From assembly GCA_028673005.1 (NCBI GenBank), contig CM054116.1, positions 34,196,854 to 34,260,853 of the forward strand: a DNA stretch of 64,000 nt. Direction: 5' to 3'. Of the stretch, positions 12,701 to 23,400 are shown piece after piece. A program made the translations under genes and the position numbers. The DNA is from Tanypteryx hageni (taxonomy: Eukaryota > Arthropoda > Insecta > Odonata > Petaluridae). The notes below the pieces were generated by a model, which saw only the letters and a program-made list of their open reading frames with translations, made no database searches and was not told where the DNA came from. Each line of letters begins with the position of its first letter. Within the stretch, counting starts at the first letter, position 1.

Positions 12701-13242
12701 TTCCTCTTTCATATGAGAAATCTTCTTTAAATTACAGAATAATGTATAAAAAATTTCAAACCATGGTCGAAAAACGCATTTAAAAAGGCCAAAATGACAT
12801 GCAATGTTACTTACACTATACTGCTCGGTTCTTCAAGCCGGTACATACGAGTAAGCAAAGCGCTCAAAAACAAAGCCAAAGACAAAAAATCCACTTCTAC
12901 GTTTATGCTGAACCGTTTTTTCTTGGATGGTAATTCATCTTCAGGATCCTATAAATCGAAGAATCAAAGTTTAATCAAGTACAGTAAATTAGACTAAAAT
13001 CTAACGACATAACAACTTATCACAACAGCATCAAAAATACTTTTACTAATAATAATATCAATAATTCTTACATTAAATAATACCTTCATATCATTATGTT
13101 TTGACAAACTTTCATCCAAGACTTGTTCAGAAAAATCATCAGTCTTATTCGCAGGAACATCCTCAGTTTGTTGTTTGTTTGCTTTGTTTTTCTTAACTTT
13201 CGTATCTTTTGTATTTTTCCTATTGCGCACGTCTGTATCCAT
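3551..13242 (-). CDS. POMT1: POMT1, protein O-mannosyltransferase 1 (5' part, four exons)
   Basis: POMT1 encodes the ER-membrane dolichyl-phosphate-mannose:protein mannosyltransferase of the PMT4/POMT1 class. With POMT2 it starts O-mannose glycans on targets such as dystroglycan (family knowledge). Exons seen: 13242-13084, 12948-12815, 7951-7827 and 3727-3551. All have GT-AG borders and phases that join exactly, giving 198 codons. The rest of the gene, with the MIR domains and remaining membrane segments, lies beyond base 1. Residues 1-70 are a Lys/Asp-rich cytosolic tail. A hydrophobic segment at about 72-86 is TM1. The loop-1 acidic pair Asp100-Glu101, essential in PMTs, sits in the VFDELHYG motif. 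Exon 4 carries the [13 protein letters not shown] membrane stretch typical of POMT1. The [12 protein letters not shown] segment matches POMT1 rather than POMT2. The gene is divergent from WRNIP1. Assignment is from remembered family motifs. Confidence 0.88.
4205..4320. repeat. Tigger/pogo-type terminal sequence
   Basis: The string agtgaaacctcataaattca followed by gcatttaaaaatccagaatt is of the kind found at termini of Tigger-like elements. A possible weak partner ending gagggtttcagct lies at 5461-5475. No clear target duplication is visible. Confidence 0.4.
4890..5395 (+). mobile_element. hAT transposon remnant (dimerisation-domain fragment)
   Basis: Near 4895-5030 the plus strand encodes [18 protein letters not shown] followed by [14 protein letters not shown]. 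This is the C-terminal hAT dimerisation segment (SxxSERVFS then LxxLVFLxxN). The probable right terminus is near 5375-5393, whose reverse complement begins TAGGGCTACCAATTAACTGG. The left end is not resolved; sequence related to the right end occurs around 4585-4640. Confidence 0.65.
5495..5780 (-). pseudogene. Tigger/jerky-like DDE transposase fragment
   Basis: Reverse-complement translation gives [20 protein letters not shown] in one frame, then in another [20 protein letters not shown]. These correspond to the GWLxxFKxRH and QIYNADETGLYW blocks of CENP-B/Tigger transposases. The first catalytic Asp appears replaced by Asn in the FNFNET block. Frames are broken by stops. A decayed relic. Confidence 0.75.
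7827..7951 (-). CDS. POMT1: POMT1 exon 3 (catalytic loop 1)
   Basis: The acceptor ttctcag and donor G|gtaaaa frame a 125-base exon. It encodes FDELHYGKY, then [13 protein letters not shown], then YFAGFDG. The Asp-Glu pair and the HPPLGK motif are hallmarks of luminal loop 1 in PMT enzymes, where dolichyl-P-mannose and the acceptor bind. Confidence 0.9.
8408..8969. mobile_element. Inverted-repeat MITE in POMT1 intron 2
   Basis: The left end (tgtatatgctggcgtataag then tcgacc) matches the reverse complement of the right end (ccatatatacctgtgtataa then gttgacc). The ends share a pattern with other elements in this window (CxGTATxT..CGTATAAGxCGACC). No coding capacity is seen. End coordinates may be off by a few bases because no exact TA pair is present on the left. 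Confidence 0.55.
9184..9915. mobile_element. Non-autonomous hAT element with a perfect 8-bp TSD
   Basis: The ends are CAAGGGTTCCCAACC and, on the other strand, CAGCGTTTCCCAACC. They are followed on both sides by subterminal tgtggaccccc-type sequence facing inward. ATCTAAAT is duplicated at 9176-9183 and 9916-9923, as expected for hAT. The 732-bp interior has no transposase coding and contains a 52-bp direct duplication (9270-9321, 9322-9373). Confidence 0.88.
9270..9373. repeat. 52-bp tandem duplication inside the hAT MITE
   Basis: Two adjacent 52-bp units begin cctaaatgaaatatttattt. They differ at only a few positions (taggttagtaaaag versus taagttagtgaaag). Confidence 0.85.
12815..12948 (-). 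CDS. POMT1: POMT1 exon 2 (first membrane segment)
   Basis: The acceptor tttatag precedes GATCCTG; the donor is GT|gtaagt. The exon encodes a basic stretch (SKKKRF), the first hydrophobic segment ([13 protein letters not shown]) and a Tyr-Arg-Leu run before the conserved loop. It leaves two bases of a Val codon, completed by exon 3. Confidence 0.85.
13084..13242 (-). CDS. POMT1: POMT1 exon 1 (start codon)
   Basis: ATG at 13242-13240 opens 53 codons of a charged Lys/Asp/Glu-rich N-terminal tail. The exon ends AAG|gtatta in phase 0, which joins cleanly to exon 2. The tail is poorly conserved in this family, so the start rests on frame continuity and on the absence of an upstream in-frame ATG exon. 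Confidence 0.75.
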
Positions 13243-14170
13243 GTTTGTGGTTTGTTCAACGTGTTTTACATGTACAGTTATTCATTATGAATATACGTGT
13301 CTTCCCGCTCGCTTTGCCAGGTGTAAATGACCCTAGGCTATGATGAAGTCAAATTTGTTTCACGCTCAAAACATGAAAATTACCTATACAAATAAATAAG
13401 CAATAAAATTAATAGCATAAATAAAAATAATTGCAGAATGTCCATCGGTAGCTCCCTTTTCTAGACGCATCAAGCTCAACGATTATGTAGTAAATATATG
13501 CGCATTACATATAGTTATTGTTTCATTGTGCTGCATTTTATGAACGAGGAATTACATGTTTTTATGAATTAGATTTAGTACTACTACTGAAATATTCATA
13601 GTTGATTTGTTTTCAACTAATTACGCTAAAATTTATTCTTAAAATTTTGTATAAAATCAGTTCTTTGGTTTCATTCGCGTTGTGTTCTTTGTCCTTTTTA
13701 AAGTTTTAACTGCTTTTATCATAAAAATTGGGCGAAAGAACGTTTTTTACTTACAATATGAGTATATCTAAGAGATAATTGTATTTCTTTAGTAGGATCA
13801 CCTGACATGATGGAAATCGCGCTCAATCGCCACTCGGCGCCAACCTGTAAGCACGCGTGCCTCGATAGTTTTTAAATTTGTATCTGCGACCAGTTACGCT
13901 AAGTATTGTGAATTAATTTGATAAAAGCGACCAACCATTCTTATAACTATTTTGAATTCATATTAGGTTGTTTGACATTTTCAGAAGTCGATTATTTTGG
14001 ACTAATTTGCTTATAAGAGTTCATCTTATCAAGTTTATTTTATAATTTGGAAAACTTAAATTTTTACCTTCACTGTATTTAATGTGTAGCTAGAAGACCC
14101 ATGTAGGTTTTAGATAGGTAATAGCTTTATGCAACGGCAGAATTAGATAGTTATATGAAGTAACGTGAAA
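13243..14170. promoter_or_regulatory. Shared upstream region of POMT1 and WRNIP1 (candidate bidirectional promoter)
   Basis: The 928 bp between the two start codons contain no recognisable transposon, unlike almost every other non-coding stretch of this size in the window. No clear TATA box can be tied to either gene. The stretch 13795-13870 is less AT-rich than its surroundings and has several CpG dinucleotides (gcgctcaatcgccactcggc). The promoter role is inferred from the head-to-head geometry only. Confidence 0.5.
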
Positions 14171-14416
14171 ATGGCTGAGAAAGTAGAATGTCCTATTTGC
14201 GAGCAAAAATATCTCCCTAAGGAAATAGATAATCACGTCAATAAATGTATATTCTTAAACTCGAGCAATGAAACTGATCAGTCAATTAAGAGGAGCACCG
14301 AATCAACCAAAAGTCCGCTATCGAATAAAAAGTTGAAAACTGGAAATTTTGAAAGTGCATCCCAAAAGAAGCATATCTCGGAAAATGTTGCAGGGTCTGA
14401 ATCATCCTATTCTGAG
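14171..14416 (+). CDS. WRNIP1: WRNIP1 exon 1 (UBZ zinc finger)
   Basis: The start ATG is at 14171. A GTG codon two triplets upstream is in frame but not a plausible eukaryotic start. The exon encodes the C-x2-C...H-x3-C UBZ finger at residues 7-26 and a Ser/Lys-rich linker. The donor GAG|gtttga is non-consensus but is required to join exon 2 in frame. Confidence 0.88.
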
Positions 14417-17400
14417 GTTTGAAAACTATTAGTAGTTAAGACAAAATATACGGAAAGAATAATTTCTAACAATTGCGCAATATTTTTAGAGGTTCATTGG
14501 TGAAATACAAAGCACTAATTTAGAAGCTAAAAAAGGCTTCAGAATACCATTGGCAGAAATGATGAGACCTTCAGATCTCTCACAATTCGTGGGCCAGAAA
14601 CACATTTTGGGTCCAAATAAAGTTCTATTAAATCTTATCGAAGGGGAAGATATTCCTAGCATGATTTTATGGGGACCACCTGGCTGTGGAAAAGTAAGTA
14701 TCTTCAATCGCTTGTTTTTCATGATTATAACTTTGGCGTTTGCTAAATCTCTTATTCAAGCAGTTCTTCTCATTTATATTAACGTGCAAATTTTCTACTT
14801 AATTTTCACTTACAAAAGATAATTTTTTTATTTTAGACTACTTTGGCTCATATTATTGCTGAAAAATCTAAGCGTTGTAAAAACCCCTGTAAATTTATCA
14901 AACTTTCTGCTACCATGGATGGAGTTAAGGACGTGAAGGAAATAGTAAAGAATGCCAAAAATGAGGCTTCTGTCGTTAAAAGGAAAACACTTTTATTTAT
15001 GGATGAAATTCACAGGTTCAATAAACTTCAGCAGGTAGTTTGATATTAGATGGTAGAAGAAAATAATTTTCTGATTTATTTTCATGGCTAAAATTCTTTG
15101 TAGATTTTTAATTGCACTTTTTTATAACATTTATAGCCCAAATATGACCTGTGAAATATGGTTAATAGAAATAATAAAAATAATAGGATGAATAATCTAT
15201 CATTTAAATTAAATATGCTTGCTTTAATGTCATTGGGGCTAAAGTAAACAATTTTTTAAGAAAATGCAAAATTGCAATCAATGGCAGATGAACAGTTATT
15301 TAAAAATGTTTTTTGAAAAAATGAAATGTTACATTGCTTGAAGTAGTTAAAAATTTATTTGATTTTATGCTGCTAAAATTCTTTCTAAATTTATAATTAT
15401 TTACCTTGTAACGGTTATATGGGCCTAGCTGAAAAATAATGGTTTTAAAAGTTTTTTTGTAAATTATAATTGATTTTAGCTTCTTACTCATTCAGAAATT
15501 GCAAATTTTATTGTAATATTGGTGATACTTTATATTTAATATTTTCTGGTGAAATTTCCAAGTGAAATTTTAGATAAATATTCTTCAAAGCAGATTAACA
15601 TTAAAAAGTTGCATTTTGCTATTTAATTTAGTCTCTTAAGAACTATATCTTATCAAGTTTCATTTTTCTTAAGGATATATTTTTGCCTCATGTTGAGAGT
15701 GGATTGATCACTCTTGTTGGAGCCACAACAGAAAACCCTTCATTCAGTCTCAACTCAGCTCTCCTGAGTCGTTGTGCTGTGATTGTTTTGGAAAAACTTT
15801 CTTCTGATGACTTGCAGACTGTACTCGACAGGGCAGTTAGCAGGCTTGGGGGAAAAATTATCAAACTAGATTCATCTATTCAAGAGAGTTCTGTTCAAGG
15901 AGAAAGGTTTGATCAAGACTTTCAACTGTGAAATATTTCTTGCAGTGAAATCTATCATGTAATGTATGTTTTTATTGGCTTACAACCTGTTAAAATATGA
16001 TCTATTATTGCATAATTTTTATTTATCTCTCTATAATATAAAAATCTTGTGTCTGAACTTCCTAGGTGCCCCATGCCACATTCTAAGGCTCTTCTAGAAG
16101 AGCTCTGAAATTTGGCATTCTGGTCGGTCATAGGTCACAACCAGTCAAATCGAAAATCCCAACAATTTGCATTTTTATGGGATCATCTCGAGCCCATTTT
16201 TCCATTTCAATACCCCATAAGAAAAGCATGAGATTCAATGCAGGACATTCTAAATATGCTTTTTAAAATAGGTAAAACTGACATACAAACTCAGGATAAA
16301 AACGGTTTTGTAGATGAAAGAATGAAGAGTTTAATTTTCGAAGGTGAAATCCAAATCCTTGCTGAATTAACATAAAAATTTGTTTTTAATCACAAAGAAA
16401 GCATATGTTTCTGAGGCACGACAATGAAAAATTCTACCAAAGCAACGATCTCAAGACTTTTAAAAGGAAAATGGCAATCTAATTAAAGATTGCATTAACT
16501 TGACACTTTCAATAATAATGAAGGACATCATAATGTATTATTGATTTTGAACTAATCAACTCACAACAAATGCTTTGGTGCAGACCATAGACTAAACGTT
16601 CTCCTTACCATTGGGTCTGTTTTTGTTGAAACTCCTCATTATTTCATACTCTGGACTTTTGACTCTTCTATTCTTTTCGTTCTTTGTTTGCACTGTGTTG
16701 GGATAATGGGGGAAGATGGCACTATGGGGGAAAGAGAGGAAGGAGAGAGAGAGAAGAGAAAGATTGATTGATTGATATGGTCTTTATTTGGGGCGAGATT
16801 GAGACTAAGAAGTTCCATATTCCACCTAACCCCTCGTCATGAAACATATATAATAATACGTAGCACTTGATTTAAATACAAGTAACAATAAAGATACAAG
16901 AATTGGAAAAGAAAAGATGTAATTTTGTGGGAAAAAATAAGGACTGCTGAAATAATGAAATCCATGTAAAAAAAACCCACAGCAGGAAAACCCACACAAG
17001 AAGGGGGGGTGCGAAAAACCTGCGAAACCTACTGAGATTCACTAAAGACATTAATAACTGAATATTTAGAACAAAAGATGAAATACATGAAAAACTTAAA
17101 TCTATGCATCAGGAAAAATTTGGCACAATACGTATACATCATTTATGGAATGAACATATGAAAATGACAAAATGAATAGATAATAACACTGTTATGACTA
17201 AAAAAATAGGAGAAAAGATAAATAAATTAATAAAAAGTATAAATCATGCACAATGAGTATTGTTTTGTCAAAATCAAGATTGAGAAACAATTGAAGCGTT
17301 AAGTGTGTTTAACTGTTCCTTTGAAAGGATAAGAGAGATAGATAGCAGTGTCATTGATCGCTTAAATAAGAAGATATCCAATTAATGGCCGAAGGCGAGA

Positions 17401-20400
17401 AATTTATTGCGAGCAGTTTAGACAGCAGGACATCTTTGTCTATCAAGTCGAAAGCTTTACTGAAATCTAGTAGTACTAGGATTGTTACTTCCTATTTGTC
17501 CATTGCGCAGCGCACGTCGTCGGTGATTTTTACAAGAGTAGTGGTGGTGCTGTGAGATTTACGAAAACCAGACAGGGTAAGGGAGAGAATGAAGGAAAGC
17601 GGGAGGTTTGCTGGGAGGGAGGTATGGATAGAGAGAGTGGGAGGAAGGGAGAGAGAGTGGGAGGGAGGGAGAGAGACACTCAAAAATAAGGCTAGATATA
17701 ATTTTTTACCTTAAATATATGCTGAAAGGAGGAGGTTCAGGGTTGCACATGGGCAACAGACAAATTTGCCTTGTGGAGCGAGACACAGGGTGGATGTGGA
17801 TAGGGGCAGAGCCCCTAGTCTTTAAAGTCTTGAAAAGTATGTTCTAAATCTGAGTATCATGCTATGCATAATTAGTATTTTATATTATAATAAAGAAAGG
17901 AAACAACTCCTATGCCATAATTTAAATTATGGCATAGGAGTTGTTTCCTTTCTTTATTTTATCTTCACCATTGTCTCCACTCATTAATATTCCATATTAT
18001 GGTCAGGTTTAATTTTTTTTTGGATGCTGGGACTAGTGGGTTTGTGACTATTGTATTATCTTCATCAGTAACAGAGATGACTAAATTTGATACCAGATTC
18101 TCTACATTCTCCTGTGCTCTAAAAAACTTCTTCAGTTCTTGGTGACTCATTCCCTTTCAATTCTTTTATCAACTAAAAAGTTTACCTTCATGATTTGCTT
18201 TAATCATTACTTGAATTATAGAGACTCTCCTCAGATTTTAATTTCACTTCAACTTCCTCTTTCTAATCTATTAATCTTTCCTTAACAGCAGCATATTTAC
18301 AAATCTTGCCCGTTTAGGCATTTAGAGATCTATTCCCTCCCCCATCCTCCTCCTTTTTTAGTTAAAATATAACAGGTTATTATTCAAATGTAGAATTCAT
18401 TTTTATTATAATATATCTAGGTAAACATCACATTAACAGGTTTTAAACACATTTTTTTACTGTATTAAAATAAAAAATATGCCCTCCCCTAATCGTTTGT
18501 GCCCTTAGGCATTGCCTACCCCTCTTAAGGTAAATACACTATTGATTTCCTAATAATTTTTTTACTCTATTCTTCCATTTTATTTTTTGCATTCTCAATG
18601 TCCACATTTCAAGTGTCCGGATATCCACTTGATGCAAGGTAGCACTCTGCATTTTTAATTTCACCAACTTTTTTTTAGCTCTTCAATTATTTCCTTTATT
18701 AGAAGGAGCTTTCATCTGAATGGGATTTTTGCTTTTGTAGCCAGTCCTTTTTTAATTTTACATCCTTTTTTAATTTTACATCCTTTTTTAATTTTACATC
18801 CTTTTTTAATTTTACATCCTTTTTTAATTTTACATCCTTTTTTAATTTTACATCCTTTTTTTATAATATACTGGGATATTTTGCTGGCTCCACAACTCCT
18901 TGATATATTCTTCTCATACCTGTGCAACTTCCTTTGATTCTGTTTCTATTTTCCCTTCTGAGTTGCCACATCCATCCATAAATGCAGGTGTTTGAAGTTG
19001 TGTGTACTGCATGTAAAACCTCCCTCTATAATGAAATGTGTCATGAGAATTTGAAAAATGTGTATATCTAAATTTTAATTGAAATATCTTATTGGCATTT
19101 AAACCTTCGTGGTATAAGATAGCAAGATTTTAGGACTCATTTTTGCAACAAATATGCAAGTCTTATACACCGGAAAATATGGTATTCCTTTTCAACAAAT
19201 GATATTAAGATTATTATATTCTAATTTTTATACCTTACAGAGACCGAAAATATATAAAACAGCATTTCTTTGTTCTTGTACTTATTTGAATAGGTACGAT
19301 GTTCTTCTGGGAGTATCTGCATACCAGTGAATCATGGTGCATATAACATCACTGAAATTTGTTTTACCAAATAGAAACTGCTCTATTTGCATTTCAGCTA
19401 TGAGATTGATCAGTTCATTTTGATAGTTAAATCATAATGATGCACAATCACCACTTTTTTTTCTAAATTCAGTATTTACTAAATGAAGATGCTGTAGAGG
19501 TGTTAACTGGAATCTTTGAATATGTATAAAAATGAAATTGGAATGAATTAAATTTCTGTGTATATTGCAGCAAATAAGGTACATTCATGGAATTAGATTC
19601 CAGGAAGTTACCATGAATGTTAAAACTAGGGGTGTGTGAACATTATACTTTCAAATCGAGTCGAGTCTGAGTTGGACATTATTGAAAAGTTTGAGTTTTA
19701 GGCCAAGTTCGAGTTGATTAATATATTAAGATATATTTAACCATTTTTATTTGGTATGATACAAAACTGTTAACAATACCCTTTTTCTCATTATTATTGT
19801 AAATTTTTATTGATTTTTACTAAAGAATACAAATATTAAAAATTAATGCATCAAAGGATGTTTATAAACATTTGTATCAGGTATGGAACAATAACTTACA
19901 AATGGAAATTCAATAATAATAGCTATTATGCCAAATCCAAATGTCTAAAAACAATTAACCTTTTCTAAAAGTAATAATTCGGAGTTTAAGAAACAAAAAT
20001 GAACATTTACTAAACATTTAATAACAAAACTATAAACATTCATTAAATAACTAAACAAAACAGTAATATCAATTTTAGTATTCAATTTCAGGTTTTATTT
20101 CCAGTGACTGTTTGCTGATGGAAACCAAACAAAGCATAACACCTTGTTTATAATGGTTGTCACATAGATCTTTTTAACAAACAATTAAAAAACCATATTT
20201 TCCCATTCCTAGCTCTTATATGATCTGTAAGGTAGCAATAAAGAAATTTATTCGGATGTAGGGCATTTGCCGCAAAAAAGTCTGCGAGAGCACATAATTA
20301 TGATATATAGTTTTGGAGGCAAAAATTATAGAAAGTCTTGAAACTGTTTTGCTCAAAAATCCTGTAAGCAAAAAGAAAATTGCACCTGGGCACATACCCA

Positions 20401-23400
20401 GGCATTTTGAAGAAAAAAGAATACCTTTTTGCCCTTGATCTCAAAAAGACGAACAAAATAGTACCAAAAGACTTTTAGTAAATGCCATGAGCATACGCAC
20501 AATTTATTCCCGACTGACTGATGGACCCTAAGAAAATAGTATGTACATAATATGTAGTGGATTGTGACTTACTTAGTTTCAACATCAATAAATATAAACT
20601 AGTTTTTCTACTGTCATGTTGGCACAATTTTTTAAAAACCAATTTTTTTGAAAGTTTGAAGTTATTCAAATTTTTATTTCAGATGGAAGCAAGTTAAGTT
20701 TTAAAATGATACTTGATTTGTTCAAAATTTGGAACAGTTCACACATCACTAGTTAAAACCAAAAGGGAGGTTAGATGGATCACTCATATGAAGACCCAGT
20801 TTAAGGTCTATGACTAATAAGAACAAATGTATAAGAGCTACTCGTGTGTAAAATATATGAAAAATAAATACAATAAGATAGTCAATGGAGTTTAGGGCTG
20901 GGCAAAGGAGGGGTGTGGCGGATGTGAAACATCCGGGCTCCCGAATATTGGGATCCCTTGAAGTTTGGAAAACTAAGCAATTAATGTGTTGGGTATAAAT
21001 CCTACATAAACTTTTACTTAATAATAACTTGACAAACTGATTTCCAATAAAAAACTCTTGAAAAAAGTTATAAATTTGAAACTAAGTGCTCCATAAATCA
21101 TAGAAGTATCTACTGTTTACCATAATGTTTGTTGTATACTACAGCTTAACAATTTTTTCACCAAACTTTGTTTATTGTTATTTTTATAGTATAACTTTTA
21201 GGTTATGGTTATAAATTATAATAAATACCAGTATTTAAAAATTAATATTCATTCATTATTAATCTTGTGGGACCTCCATGATTATTCACATCCAGGCCCT
21301 TTAGTGCTAGGCCTGCCCTGATTGAGGTAATTATAAGGAATTTATATAGAGAAAAACATATTGAATCACTTGTGTAAAACTGCTTCAATGCACTTGTGAG
21401 CAGTGGTGGCTCGTAGCTAAAATTAGTGGGGGTGCTGCTCCAGAAAATTTTTAGCCTTTGTTTTAAAATTGTGTCAAAAGAAAAAAACATGTATAAAAAG
21501 AAAATTTATTCAGAAACTTGATAAAATCTTAACAAAAAAACCAAACATTTTTTACTTACTTTAACTTAAATTGTTACAGTTCAAGCTTGATCTATTCATT
21601 TAAAAATGAAATTCATTCTTCTTGTTTTAATTTGCGCAAAAAGTTCAATAATTTTCTCCTTGATCTCTGGATGACAATTGAGGAAATTTTTCTCCATTGA
21701 AAGTACTGCAAGCGCATTTAGTCTTTCCGAATTCATAGTGCTTCTTAAAAAAGTTTTTATTCTTTTCAATGATGAAAAGCAGCGCTCTGCCTCTGATGTA
21801 GTCATGGGAATTGTCAAGAGGATTTTTATCAGTTTCGTAATTTCACTAAAAACATCATCTAGATTATTTTCCAAGATAAATTTCAGCAGCTCAATTAATT
21901 TGCAATATTCATGAATAGAATACTTTTAGTTCAGTTTCAAGCTTTTCTTTGTCTATCATGGGATAAGCTTCAGTGGTCAGTACTATCTCTTTTGTGGGAT
22001 GTTCATTCTTAAATCTAGTGAAGCATTTTTTGTTGAACAATTTAGCAGCTACTAAGTGTTTAGTGGAAGAATATCTGTCCATTATATCAACACATATATA
22101 GTCACACACTTCCTTAGCTTCTGCCATGAGTGTCTTTGAAGGATTCTCACAGTACTTTGAGTTTCTCAATTCTAAAATAGCAGTTTTGAAATTTGTTATA
22201 TATTTATTAACTTTAAACACACTAATTTCTCGAGATTGCATTTGGTTGTAAATTATTTCAACATGAGGCATAATATGATGAAAAAGCTCTAACCAAAACT
22301 TGAAATTATCATAATTCAGGTATTTTAAAATTCCTGTTGCTTCTGCAATGGTTTGATCTGCATTTGATGTTGACTGAATTTCAGTAAGGCAGTTTTTTAA
22401 AGGTTGCAAATTTTCATGAACTCTGTTTATGGTCTGTATGTTGAAATTCCACCTTGTAGAGGATGGACGTGGAATGCTGACGTCCATATGTTTCTTGAGA
22501 ATGGACACATGTGGTGATCTTGAGAAGAATGTTGGAATAGCCAGAATGTTAGAGAAAAATATTCTTGTGTTTTGTGTAATACTTGCTGCATTTCTCATTA
22601 TTAAATTAAGTTGATGTGCATAACAGTGAATGAAATGTGCATTACTATAAACTGCTTTTATTTTTGCTTGAACTCCTGCTTTTTTGCCTTTGATGACATT
22701 TGCACCATCAAATGTCTGAGCTATCAGTTTTTGTCCATTTCCTTGAAGGATTATGTCCATTTGTTCTAAAATACGTTTTGATATGCCATCTGCAGTTTGA
22801 TTTTCTGGAATAAAGAATCCCCAAAAACGCTCAAATATTTCTTCATTCAATACGTACCATAGAACAAGGACCATTTGAGTGTGTTCTGAAACATCTGTTG
22901 TGTCATCAGCCATGACAGCTACAAAGGAAGCTTTTCTAATTTCCGTCCTAATCTCCTCATGGTATATTTGTAGCAGGCAGTCAAGTATCTCATTCTGAAT
23001 GGTCTTAGAAACACCTTTGAAGACTGCACTGGTTTCTAAGTGATTCTTCAAATCTGAATCTAATTTAGATGCAAAATTTACTAATCCTCTAAATACCCCT
23101 GGATTTACTGAATCATCTTTTTCATCATGTCCACGTAAGGGAGTTTCAAAGTTTCCACAAAAGTAAATGCAGTCTATTATTTTGGACAAAATTTCACGGT
23201 TCTATTTAACTTTTATATTATGCTCATTGATTGAAAGTCTGTATGCCTCACTAAGTTTCTCCTTAATACTTACGGTTCCTAAAAGTGACAGTGAAACAAC
23301 ATTATCAACGTGCTTCTTTGACTTCTCATGCTTTTCAGTTTTTTCTTTCATTTTGTTTATATTTCTAAAACCATCTTTTGTCCACGGTACATCACCTCCA

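Larger units (their letters stand above)
7952..12814. other. POMT1 intron 2 content
   Basis: A 4.9-kb intron with two inverted-repeat elements (8408-8969 and 9184-9915). From 9924 to 12814 I recognise no gene or complete element. Part of this, 11510-11620, has a GC-richer foldback-like stretch in which tttatgtcccaaaaacatgg faces cctccatgattttcaa. No exon is needed, since exons 2 and 3 join exactly. Confidence 0.6.
16026..17818 (+). mobile_element. Helitron-like non-autonomous element (candidate)
   Basis: The left end TCTCTCTATAATATAAAAAT lies directly after an A. The right end is a GGGGC-AGA-GCCCC hairpin (17803-17815) running into CTAG directly before a T. An A|TC...CTAG|T layout with a 3' hairpin is the Helitron signature, although the hairpin here overlaps the CTAG instead of preceding it by several bases. 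The interior includes repeat family D (16060-16290), a purine-rich tract and an RT fragment (17390-17600), so it may be a composite. No Rep/helicase coding is seen. Confidence 0.4.

Noticed and set aside
18743..18862. CRISPR-like array
   Set aside because: Units are contiguous with no unique spacers and the context is a eukaryotic intron; it is a minisatellite.
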